64,000 bases of DNA, from assembly GCA_964468435.1 (NCBI GenBank), contig CAYXVE010000010.1, forward strand, positions 47,960 through 111,959, in the 5' to 3' direction. The position numbers and the translations under genes are program-made. The DNA is from JBCCTX01 sp964468435 (GTDB lineage Bacteria > Bacteroidota > Bacteroidia > J057). The notes under the pieces were generated by a model. That model made no database searches. It was not told the origin of the DNA and saw only the letters and a program-made list of their open reading frames with translations. Below, one piece after another: positions 1 through 8,601 of this stretch (its first letter is position 1; each line of letters opens with the position of its first letter).

Positions 1-408
1 TGGGAGTGGGTCCAGGAGCAGGTTATCCCCATTTTGAGACAAACCGAACTCAACTTACCTGACATAGCACATACATTCGTAATACATATTGTACAGCAAC
101 TGCAACGTGCTCTGGGAGCATATAACATTTCGGGGAAAAAGATTCTGGTATCTGGTGGAGGAAGACACAACCGCTTTTTTATGGATAAGCTGGAATCTCA
201 ATTACTGGAACTGGGAATCCGGGTAGAACCCTTAGATCAGGATATCATTGATTACAAAGAAGCTATCATATTTGCTTTTTTGGGGCTCAGGGTTTTGGAA
301 GGAAAAACGACTGTGTTATCTAGTGCAACTGGTGCCAAACGGAATATTCTGACAGGTTCTGTACATCTTCCACCTTTGGGGGGATATCGAATTACCAGAA
401 ACATTTAA
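1..408 (+). CDS. anmK: Anhydro-N-acetylmuramic acid kinase, C-terminal part (cut by window edge)
   Basis: This is the last 135 codons of a gene entering from the left; the reading frame is open from base 1, so no start is visible. AnmK-family enzymes use ATP to phosphorylate and open 1,6-anhydro-MurNAc in cell-wall recycling, giving MurNAc-6-phosphate in the cytoplasm. The visible part carries the family's C-terminal ATP-binding signature VSGGGRHNRFFMDKL, then the region with DIIDYKEAIIFAFLG and the closing TGSVHLPPLGGY segment. The family assignment rests on these motifs. The end looks intact, and nothing about its operon upstream can be said from this window. Confidence 0.85.
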   Translation, partial: WEWVQEQVIPILRQTELNLPDIAHTFVIHIVQQLQRALGAYNISGKKILVSGGGRHNRFFMDKLESQLLELGIRVEPLDQDIIDYKEAIIFAFLGLRVLEGKTTVLSSATGAKRNILTGSVHLPPLGGYRITRNI

Positions 409-511
409 TTGCTAATAGAAAGTATTTATTTTATCAACCTCAAAACGACTCTATCTTAATAACGTACATCAATGTATTATCTTCATAGTAGTCTTTTATT
501 CTACTTCTCAT

Positions 512-1342
512 ATGACATTATCACAGGCAGAACTTAAGGACCTTGATTTAGAAATTCAGGAACTCGTCCGTAAAACTGGAGAATTCATTCACGCAGAATT
601 TGACCGCTTTTCCTTCAATCAAGTTCAATATAAATCCCACAATGACCCTTTCACCTATGTCGATGTTACAGCAGAGAAAATCCTCAAAGAAGGAGGCCAA
701 AAATTATTACCTGGGTCGGGATTTATTAATGAAGAGAGTGAAAATCAAGCTTCAGAGAACGGATATAGCTGGATTATAGATCCGCTGGACGGTACGGTAA
801 ATTTCATTCATGGTCTCCCGCATTTTTCCATTAGTGTAGCGCTTTCCTATCAAGATGAAGTTCTGATGGGATATGTTTACGGAGTCGTACAGAAAGAAAT
901 GTTTAGCGCGATAAGTACTCAAGGAGCATATCTCAATGGACATTCACTCCATGTAAGTGAAAGAAATCAGCTTCAACAATCCCTGATTGTAACAGGTTTT
1001 CCCTATGCTTACTCAGAATGGCTGGACAACTATATTAAAGTGATTGGTAAACTCATCCAGGAATGTCATGGGCTGAGGCGTATCGGAAGTGCAGCTCTGG
1101 ATCTGGCTTATGTGGCTGCCGGTAGGACTGAGGGATTCTTTGAGTTTGGACTGAATCCCTGGGATGTGGCAGCCGGGGCATTGATCGTGAAGGAAGCAGG
1201 TGGACATGTGTCTGATTTTCAGGGTAGTAATCACTATCTACATGGAAAACAGATACTAGCTACCAATGCTAGGATTCATGAAGATATTCTTACATTACTC
1301 AATCAACACCTGCCTGATCTTGAAACGCTAAACGCAGTATAA
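512..1342 (+). CDS. suhB: Inositol monophosphatase family protein
   Basis: The 276-residue protein belongs to the Mg2+/Li+-dependent inositol monophosphatase family, which removes phosphate from inositol-1-phosphate or related sugar phosphates. The metal-binding signature DPLDGTVNFIHG lies near residues 91-102, preceded by the acidic NEESE loop. The second signature, NPWDVAAGALIVKEAGG, is in the C-terminal half. The length matches the family (about 260-280). The ATG at 512 is the first in frame and leaves a 100-bp gap after anmK. The true substrate (inositol phosphate, 3'-phosphoadenosine phosphate or another sugar phosphate) cannot be told from sequence. The family is certain; the SuhB name is the usual bacterial label. 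Confidence 0.88.
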   Translation: MTLSQAELKDLDLEIQELVRKTGEFIHAEFDRFSFNQVQYKSHNDPFTYVDVTAEKILKEGGQKLLPGSGFINEESENQASENGYSWIIDPLDGTVNFIHGLPHFSISVALSYQDEVLMGYVYGVVQKEMFSAISTQGAYLNGHSLHVSERNQLQQSLIVTGFPYAYSEWLDNYIKVIGKLIQECHGLRRIGSAALDLAYVAAGRTEGFFEFGLNPWDVAAGALIVKEAGGHVSDFQGSNHYLHGKQILATNARIHEDILTLLNQHLPDLETLNAV

Positions 1343-1507
1343 TAGGATACATCGATAAGTTTTTGAAAAATTTGAGTTAACTTTATCTCTCATATTAGGT
1401 AAGTAGATATAAAATGTCGAAAAATACCTCTCTTTCACGTATGTATGTATATTGAACGATTCAGTTTGATACTTGGAGAATAGGGGATAGACACTAAGCA
1501 GAATACT

Positions 1508-4500
1508 ATGTTGGATTTTTTAAAGAAAATACTACCGTCAAAAAAGGATAAGGATATCAAGGGACTCTTGCCTTTGGTAGGTGAGATCAATGAACACTAC
1601 GCTCAGCTTCACGATCTGAGCGATGATGAACTGCGGCAGAAAACATCCGAATTCAAACAATATATCATAGAAAATACGCGGGATATAAAAAATGAACTGG
1701 AACAACTCAAGCAGCAGGCTCAAGATACAGACGATATAGACGAGAAAGAACAATTGTTTCAGGAGATTGATGAACTGAAAAAAGGGGTGAATGAAAGAAT
1801 AGAGGAGGTCCTGATGGAATTACTGCCAGAGGCTTTTGCAGTGGTAAAAGAGACGGCCAGGAGACTTACTGAAAATAAGGCATTAGAGGTAAAGGCTACT
1901 GATCACGATTGGGAATTGGCTGAAAAATATGAACACATCGAAATCAAAGGTGATACAGCGATTTGGAAAAATAGCTGGTTGGCTGCAGACAGTATAATCG
2001 AGTGGGGGATGATACACTATGATGTTCAACTCATGGGGGGAATCGTGTTGCACAGTGGAAAAATTGCAGAGATGGCAACGGGGGAAGGTAAGACCCTAGT
2101 AGCTACCCTCCCGGTGTATCTCAATGCGCTAACCGGTAAAGGAGTCCATCTCGTAACAGTCAATAACTATCTGGCCAGACGAGACGCGGAATGGAATGCA
2201 CCATTGTTTCAGTTTCATGGATTGACAGTCGACTGTATTGACCTTCACGAGCCAAACTCAGATTCCCGTCGCAAAGCTTATCAGGCTGATATTGTCTATG
2301 GTACCAATAACGAGTTCGGGTTTGACTATCTACGGGATAATATGACTACTCACCCGGAATTTCTCGTTCAGAGAGAACATCACTATGCGATAATTGATGA
2401 AATCGATTCCGTATTGATTGATGAGGCGAGAACACCCCTGATCATTTCTGGTCCGGTACCGCAAGGCGACAAGCATGAGTACAACGAACTTAAGCCTAGA
2501 ATAGACCGTCTTGTCAAAAAACAGCGCAAGTTAGTGAATCAATTCTTGGCAGAAGCCAAGAAAAAGATAGCAGAAGGGGATAACACAGAAGGGGGGATGG
2601 CGTTATACCGGGCCCACAAAGGTTTACCCAAAAACAGTGCATTGATTCGCTACCTGAGCGAAACAGGAATCAAAGCTGTCATGAATAAGACAGAAGGATA
2701 CTATATGCAGGACAACTCCAAAAATATGCATATCGTTACAGATCCTCTGTACTTTACCATCGATGAACGTAACAATCAGGTTGAACTTACTGATATGGGA
2801 CGCGAAGCAATTACAGAGGGGGGAGAGGATCCTAACCTGTTTGTAATACCTGATGTAGCGCAGCGATTCAATGAGATAGACAGTGATCCCAACCTCGATG
2901 TTGACGAAAAGCTCATCAAAAAAGACGAACTAGCTGCTGAATTTGCAGAGAAATCAGAACGCCTGCATGCAATCAATCAGTTGCTCAAAGCATATACATT
3001 ATTTGAAAAGGATATAGATTACATCGTTCAGGACGGTAAGGTCATGATCGTTGATGAGCAAACGGGGCGTGTACTTCCGGGTAGGCGATACTCCGATGGA
3101 TTGCATCAGGCGATAGAATCCAAGGAAAATGTCAAGGTAGAAGCCGCAACCCAGACATTTGCAACGGTTACGCTTCAGAATTATTTCCGGATGTATCACA
3201 AGCTGTCAGGTATGACTGGTACTGCTGAAACTGAGGAAGCTGAGTTTTACGAGATATACAAACTGGACGTAGTCGTGGCTCCTACTCACCGCCCTATCAT
3301 ACGGGATGACCGGGAAGACCTAGTTTATAAGACGAGAAAGGAAAAATATAATGCTATCATTGAGGCGATAGAGCGACTCAGGGAAAATGGACAACCCATT
3401 CTGGTAGGTACTACTTCTGTAGATGTATCGGAGTTATTAGGGAGGATGCTCAAAATCCGAAAGATTCCACATAATGTTCTCAATGCCAAGCATCACCAGC
3501 GTGAGGCTGAGATCGTAGCAGAGGCTGGTAAAGCGGGCACTGTGACCATAGCCACCAACATGGCAGGTCGCGGTACGGATATCAAACTCGGACCTGGTGT
3601 AAAAGACGCTGGTGGACTGGCCGTAATCGGCACAGAGCGCCACGAATCCCGTCGTATTGACCGGCAGCTCCGGGGTAGGTCGGGTAGACAAGGTGATCCA
3701 GGGATGTCACAGTTTTATGTATCCCTTGAAGATGACCTAATGCGTTTGTTTAGTTCTGAACGGATTGTAAAAATCATGGACCGTTTGGGAATGGAGGAAG
3801 GCGAAGTCATTCAGCATAGCATGATCACTAAATCCATTTCCAACGCGCAGAAAAAAGTAGAGGAAAATAATTTTGCCATGCGAAAGCGCTTGCTGGAATA
3901 CGATGATGTGATGAGCTCGCAGCGGGAAGTGATATATACGCGCAGACGGAATGCACTATATGGGGATCGGATCAAAATTGACCTTGACAATATGCTTTTT
4001 GACCTGTGTGGTAGCATCACAGATAGGTATTTTGATATTCCCGATGCTGAAGGTCTCAGGATGGAATGTATTAGATTGTTATCTGTAGATCCGGAAATCA
4101 CTGAAAAGGATCTCAATGATAAGCGCAGCGACGAGATCAATCAACTGATTTACGAAAGCGCGAAAGCATATTATAATCGCAAGGCCAAGAGAATGTCCGA
4201 TACGCTGTACAAAGGGATTTCCAATATCAAGAAAAGCAATCCGCAAACAGAACGTATATTGATCCCCTTCTCGGATGGTTTCAAGCAACTCCAGATCATT
4301 GTACCGGTAGACAAAGCCATAGAATCTAAGGGTTATTCTGTTGTTGATGAACTCGAAAAAGTATCGACATTAGCGATCATAGATGACAAATGGAAGAATC
4401 ATCTCCGCGAGATGGATGAGCTGAAGCAATCCGTACAAAATGCAGTCTTTGAGCAAAAAGATCCTTTATTAGTGTACAAGTTTGAAGCCTTTGAATTATT

Positions 4501-4801
4501 CCAGCAGGCGTTGAATGATATCAATCAGCAAGTGCTTTCTGTTCTCTTCAAAGCTGATATCAACGTGAGCGAGGGCCGAGCGAGCAAGGCTGCTCAGGGC
4601 AATAAGCGGGATGATTTCAGCAAGTTGAATGCTAAACATGGTAGTGAGGTAGAAGCGGCAAGAAAGCAACGCATGCAGCAGGAAAAAGCTACCATGAGAA
4701 ATAGCAGTGAGGGAGATGAGCCGGAAAGAAAACTTTCACGTCGTGAAAGACGAGCTCAGGATCGCAGCAAAGGAAAGAAGCGTTTTCCACAGAAAAGATA
4801 G
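1508..4801 (+). CDS. secA: Preprotein translocase ATPase SecA
   Basis: The 1097-residue motor ATPase drives preproteins through SecYEG. The DEAD-motor is complete: MATGEGKTLVATLP (Walker A), DEIDSVLIDEARTPL (Walker B with preprotein-binding region), TNMAGRGTDIKLGPGV and GRSGRQGDPG (motifs V and VI), followed by the helical scaffold and wing domains. It is longer than the roughly 900-residue E. coli protein. One reason is an acidic, coiled-coil-like insertion near residues 60-100, which I regard as Bacteroidota-style. The C-terminus is a basic Arg/Lys tail and lacks the CxCGSGKK zinc-binding motif found at the end of many SecA proteins. The ATG at 1508 gives the normal SecA N-terminus (MLDFLKKIL). 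It appears to be a single-gene unit. Confidence 0.97.
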   Translation: MLDFLKKILPSKKDKDIKGLLPLVGEINEHYAQLHDLSDDELRQKTSEFKQYIIENTRDIKNELEQLKQQAQDTDDIDEKEQLFQEIDELKKGVNERIEEVLMELLPEAFAVVKETARRLTENKALEVKATDHDWELAEKYEHIEIKGDTAIWKNSWLAADSIIEWGMIHYDVQLMGGIVLHSGKIAEMATGEGKTLVATLPVYLNALTGKGVHLVTVNNYLARRDAEWNAPLFQFHGLTVDCIDLHEPNSDSRRKAYQADIVYGTNNEFGFDYLRDNMTTHPEFLVQREHHYAIIDEIDSVLIDEARTPLIISGPVPQGDKHEYNELKPRIDRLVKKQRKLVNQFLAEAKKKIAEGDNTEGGMALYRAHKGLPKNSALIRYLSETGIKAVMNKTEGYYMQDNSKNMHIVTDPLYFTIDERNNQVELTDMGREAITEGGEDPNLFVIPDVAQRFNEIDSDPNLDVDEKLIKKDELAAEFAEKSERLHAINQLLKAYTLFEKDIDYIVQDGKVMIVDEQTGRVLPGRRYSDGLHQAIESKENVKVEAATQTFATVTLQNYFRMYHKLSGMTGTAETEEAEFYEIYKLDVVVAPTHRPIIRDDREDLVYKTRKEKYNAIIEAIERLRENGQPILVGTTSVDVSELLGRMLKIRKIPHNVLNAKHHQREAEIVAEAGKAGTVTIATNMAGRGTDIKLGPGVKDAGGLAVIGTERHESRRIDRQLRGRSGRQGDPGMSQFYVSLEDDLMRLFSSERIVKIMDRLGMEEGEVIQHSMITKSISNAQKKVEENNFAMRKRLLEYDDVMSSQREVIYTRRRNALYGDRIKIDLDNMLFDLCGSITDRYFDIPDAEGLRMECIRLLSVDPEITEKDLNDKRSDEINQLIYESAKAYYNRKAKRMSDTLYKGISNIKKSNPQTERILIPFSDGFKQLQIIVPVDKAIESKGYSVVDELEKVSTLAIIDDKWKNHLREMDELKQSVQNAVFEQKDPLLVYKFEAFELFQQALNDINQQVLSVLFKADINVSEGRASKAAQGNKRDDFSKLNAKHGSEVEAARKQRMQQEKATMRNSSEGDEPERKLSRRERRAQDRSKGKKRFPQKR

Positions 4802-4963
4802 TCGGATCTATCACGGACATATAATAGCTAGTAGTGTTTTTGAACTTCTAGCCCACAAGCTAGCCACTCATTATGGCTGATAGCCTGCAAATTCGGAAAT
4901 ATTTTGATATTTACCTTTTCCGATTGAGCCTAAAGCTACCCAAGACCAACGATAATCTGGGAT

Positions 4964-5515
4964 CTACATTCCAGCCTGCTCTTTCAATTCGCTAAGAGGG
5001 GTATTCATCAGATCGAAATCTGGCTGTACATTGCGCAGAATCTCAAATTTTTCACAATACATATCCGTAGACTTTTTGTTTTTCTCTACAAAGTGGAGGA
5101 GCTTCTGAAAATACTCCTTGACACTAGGGTGAATGTCATCTGTGTGAAGGGTAAAAAATTTGTTGATCTCAAACTCTTTTTCTTTTGCAAAGTATATGAT
5201 GATCAAAGGTTTCATCAACTTTTGTTCATCTTCTCCAAAATTGGAGTTTGCAAATGCTTTCAGCAGCGTGAAAAGGTAACCCCTGTCAAGTTCATACTCA
5301 TAATAATCGGATAATTTAACCCAAAATAAGTAGGGGATATAAATACCGCCAAAGCGCTCTGAGCAGAGAACGGTAAAGCGATTGAGCAAATCTTCATTAG
5401 ATGCAGTCTGCATATGCAGGTCGTACAACTCAGCAATTAAGTCTTCTTTATGTTCTTCTTGCTCTTCCATCCCGTATTTATCCTCCAGTTCATCTAATAA
5501 CTTAGGTATATCCAT
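4964..5515 (-). CDS. Hypothetical acidic protein, 183 aa
   Basis: I do not recognise this protein. It starts with MDIPKLLDELEDKYGMEEQ, is rich in Glu, Leu, Phe and Tyr, and has neither signal peptide nor membrane segment, so it is probably cytoplasmic and helical. Residues 20-35 are strongly acidic (EEQEEHKEDLIAELYDLH). The segment FGGIYIPYLFWVKLSDYYEYELD is aromatic-rich and might be a packing core. It is convergent with secA (162 bp apart) and lies 139 bp downstream of recQ on the same strand, so weak co-transcription with recQ is possible. The codon pattern and clean start support a real gene. No function can be assigned. Confidence 0.7.
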   Translation of the reverse strand: MDIPKLLDELEDKYGMEEQEEHKEDLIAELYDLHMQTASNEDLLNRFTVLCSERFGGIYIPYLFWVKLSDYYEYELDRGYLFTLLKAFANSNFGEDEQKLMKPLIIIYFAKEKEFEINKFFTLHTDDIHPSVKEYFQKLLHFVEKNKKSTDMYCEKFEILRNVQPDFDLMNTPLSELKEQAGM

Positions 5516-5654
5516 AATTATCCGCTACTGTTATTAATAAAGAATCATATAATGTGGTAAAGATACACGCAAAATTGCAATTATTTGTTAAAAATAATCT
5601 CTATGACGATGTTCAGCACCTGATTTGAAGGGTCGAACAGCAATAGTCCGTGTG

Positions 5655-7850
5655 TTAGTTAGCTACTTCTGAAATAAATTTTGTCTTTACAAGTTGAATT
5701 TCTTCCCGGGTAAAATCCTTCCCAAGTTCATTTTCAGCTTCGTAGAGGTCATCGGATTCAGAGTTCATGAAGTAATCATAGATTTCATCTATCTTGTCTT
5801 CATCTACGATCTGCTCGATATAGTAATCGATATTCAGTTTGGTTCCTGAATATACGATTTGCTCGATGTTGTTGAGCAACTCTTCATATTCCATTCCCTT
5901 CATCTCTGCTATTTGATCCAGGGGTGTTCTCCGGTCAACATGTTGAATAATAAAGAGTTTATTCATGGATTTTCTGGCAGTAGACTTTATGACTACATCT
6001 ACTGTACGTTCGATTGAATTTGCTTCTATGTATTCCTTGATCAGTTTGATAAATGGTGCGGCAAATTTTTGTGCTTTACCTTTACCAACACCTGTGATAT
6101 TCTGAAATTCTTCCAGGGTAATAGGGTATTTCGACGCCATGTCCTCAAGTGAAGGGTCCTGGAAAATAACATAAGGAGGTATCTTGCGTTCTTTGGCAAT
6201 CTTCTTTCGAAGGACTTTAAGTTTATCAAACAAAGCCACATCGTAAGTCTTGAAGTCATCAACGGGAGTTTCTTCACGGTTAAATTTCTCATAATCCTGG
6301 AACTTAATTAATTCAATATGGCTAGGGTCTGTGAGAAAATCTTTTCCTTTATCAGTAAGCTTGATTACACCATATTCATCTATATCTTTTTCCAGGTAAT
6401 TGTTGACCAGAAGTTGACTGAATATAGATTTCCATTCTTTTTCTGTGAGATCCTTTCCCTTTCCAAACATGTTGAGCTTATTATGCCCAAACATATTGAT
6501 CTGTTGGTTATTACTTCCCCGAAGGATATAGATTAGGTGCTGCATCCCAAATTGTTCATCTACTTCATGGATGGCATCCAGTGCATATTTTACCTGTTCT
6601 GTCGCGTTATAGGAATCCTTGGGATATCTGCAGTTGTCGCACATTCCCTTGCAATTTCTCGTATCAAATTCCTCTCCAAAGTAGTGAAGCATCATTTTTC
6701 TTCTGCAGGTACCTGATTCAGAGAAAGCTGCCATCTCATAGAGAAGATGTTTGCCAGATTCGCGCTCACTGACGGGTTTGTCTTTCATGAACTTCTCCAG
6801 TTTTACGATATCATTGAAATCGTAGAATAGGATGCAATTACCATCCAGACCATCGCGTCCGGCTCTTCCGGTTTCCTGATAGTAGCTTTCTATGCTTTTA
6901 GGTACATCGTAGTGGATGACAAATCTCACATCAGGTTTGTCAATACCCATCCCAAATGCAATAGTAGCTACAACAACCTGTATATCTTCGTTCAGGAACA
7001 TATCCTGATGCTTTGAGCGAGTCTGTGAATCCAGTCCTGCGTGGTAGGGAACAGCTTTAATCCCATTCACCTTGAGGATCTCGGCTATTTCTTCTACTTT
7101 TCTGCGGCTTAGACAATAGATAATGCCAGATTTTCCCGAATGTTGCTTAATGTATTTAATGATATCAGTTGTAGCAGCATTCTGGTTAATCTTGGGCCGG
7201 ATTTCATAATACAAATTGGAACGGTTGAAGCTGGTGAGGAAGACGTCAGCTTCAGGAATATGAAGATTGTGGATAATATCCATTCTCACCTTTGGAGTAG
7301 CTGTAGCAGTCAGCGCAACAATAGGTATGTTGCCCAGTTGAGCAGTGATTTCGCGTATTCTCCTGTATTCAGGTCTGAAATCATGTCCCCATTCTGAGAT
7401 ACAGTGTGCCTCATCGACAGCCAGAAAACTTATCTGTGCCTGTTTCAAGAAATCAATAAATTCCTGTTTGACCAGGGACTCTGGTGCAACATACAATAAC
7501 TTAAGCTTGCGGCTTATAACCTTTTGTTTGACACGCTCATAATCACTCCGATTCATGCTGCTATTTAGAAATCCTGCTTCCAGTCCGAAAGCATGAAGTT
7601 GATCTACCTGATTTTTCATCAGTGCAATAAGTGGAGAAATAACCAACGCCGTACCGGGTAGTAGTAAAGCTGGGAGTTGGTAACACAGCGATTTACCAGC
7701 ACCCGTAGGCATGATCACAAAAGTATGACTTCCCGACAACACATTTTGTATAATCTCCTCTTGTTTACCCCGGAATGAGTCGTAACCGAAGTTGCGTTTA
7801 AGTTCCTGAACAAGGTGATACTCTTTCCCTACAATGGTCTGTTCGTTCAC
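5655..7850 (-). CDS. recQ: ATP-dependent DNA helicase RecQ
   Basis: This is a 3'-5' DNA helicase of the RecQ family, acting in recombination and replication-fork repair. The order is: motif 0/I (FRGKQEEIIQNVL, MPTGAGKSLCYQLPA), DEAH box (DEAHCISEWGHDFRP), motif III-V, motif VI (QETGRAGRDG), the zinc-binding RQC region with cysteines in GTCRRKMMLHYFGEEF and CKGMCDNC, a winged helix, an HRDC domain (around FQNITGVGKGKAQKFA) and a C-terminal helical extension. The open frame reaches an ATG at 7928, but a perfect TAAATTTG -7 element lies just inside that extension at 7896-7913. RecQ proteins also normally begin about 15-20 residues before the FGYDSFR motif. I therefore prefer the GTG at 7850 (731 residues). 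The enzyme looks intact. Confidence 0.93.
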   Translation of the reverse strand: MNEQTIVGKEYHLVQELKRNFGYDSFRGKQEEIIQNVLSGSHTFVIMPTGAGKSLCYQLPALLLPGTALVISPLIALMKNQVDQLHAFGLEAGFLNSSMNRSDYERVKQKVISRKLKLLYVAPESLVKQEFIDFLKQAQISFLAVDEAHCISEWGHDFRPEYRRIREITAQLGNIPIVALTATATPKVRMDIIHNLHIPEADVFLTSFNRSNLYYEIRPKINQNAATTDIIKYIKQHSGKSGIIYCLSRRKVEEIAEILKVNGIKAVPYHAGLDSQTRSKHQDMFLNEDIQVVVATIAFGMGIDKPDVRFVIHYDVPKSIESYYQETGRAGRDGLDGNCILFYDFNDIVKLEKFMKDKPVSERESGKHLLYEMAAFSESGTCRRKMMLHYFGEEFDTRNCKGMCDNCRYPKDSYNATEQVKYALDAIHEVDEQFGMQHLIYILRGSNNQQINMFGHNKLNMFGKGKDLTEKEWKSIFSQLLVNNYLEKDIDEYGVIKLTDKGKDFLTDPSHIELIKFQDYEKFNREETPVDDFKTYDVALFDKLKVLRKKIAKERKIPPYVIFQDPSLEDMASKYPITLEEFQNITGVGKGKAQKFAAPFIKLIKEYIEANSIERTVDVVIKSTARKSMNKLFIIQHVDRRTPLDQIAEMKGMEYEELLNNIEQIVYSGTKLNIDYYIEQIVDEDKIDEIYDYFMNSESDDLYEAENELGKDFTREEIQLVKTKFISEVAN

Positions 7851-8028
7851 AATCTTTAATTTAATATTATCTAAATTTACTAAAATCTTCGGGAGTATGA
7901 ATCCCAAATTTAAAGAATTGACAAACAATTAAAGTAATTGTTATTCTTACAATTAATTCTTTTATTTAATTAAATAACCAAAGCAACTAAGAACCCTGGC
8001 AGGGCGTTTGAATACTGATGTTTGTATC

Positions 8029-8601
8029 ATGAAACTGTTTGAAAATTCTGAGGAGGAAATCGTCGAAGGTTGTCTAAAAGGCTTCCGGAAATATCAGAAA
8101 ATGCTATACGAAAAATACTATAGCAGTATGATGGCGGTATGCTTGCGCTATACACATGACCGGGAAGAAGCTAGAGATGTCTTACATGAGGGATTCATGA
8201 AGGTTTACAAAAATCTGGGAAAGTATTCAAAGGGTACAAATCTCGGGGCATGGATCAGACGTATAATGGTCAATACAGCCATTGACCATTATCGCAAAAA
8301 TGCCAAACGTCCCAATCTTATTGAAATTAACCATGCAATACATGAAGTTGACATTCAGGACGTAGTTTCCGACATGGCGGCTGACGAAATATTGAAAATG
8401 GTACAGCGTTTGTCTCCTGCATATAGAACAGTGTTTAATTTATATGTGATTGAAGGGTATTCACACAAGGAAATAGGAAAAATGTTGGGAATCAGCGAAG
8501 GTACTTCTAAATCAAATCTGGCTAAAGCCAGAGGCAAATTGCAACAAATGATAATTAAGTCAAAGGTCATAAAAGAAATCGAAGGGGAAAACTATGCATG
8601 A
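8029..8601 (+). CDS. ECF-type RNA polymerase sigma factor (sigma-70 family)
   Basis: This 190-residue sigma factor has region 2 (VCLRYTHDREEARDVLHEGFMKVYKNL, with the helix that melts and recognises the -10-like element) and region 4 (LSPAYRTVFNLYVIEGYSHKEIGKMLGISEGT, a helix-turn-helix for the -33/-35 element). It lacks regions 1.1 and 3, as expected of the extracytoplasmic-function group. A TTG at 8008 would add seven residues, but the ATG at 8029 gives the usual N-terminus. The stop overlaps the start of the next gene by 8 bp, so the two are translationally coupled. By the usual genetic rule for ECF factors, that downstream protein is the likely cognate regulator. Confidence 0.92.
   Translation: MKLFENSEEEIVEGCLKGFRKYQKMLYEKYYSSMMAVCLRYTHDREEARDVLHEGFMKVYKNLGKYSKGTNLGAWIRRIMVNTAIDHYRKNAKRPNLIEINHAIHEVDIQDVVSDMAADEILKMVQRLSPAYRTVFNLYVIEGYSHKEIGKMLGISEGTSKSNLAKARGKLQQMIIKSKVIKEIEGENYA

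Noticed and set aside
8008..8028. TTG-initiated longer sigma factor
   Set aside because: Adds seven residues not typical of the family; ATG 8029 is better placed.
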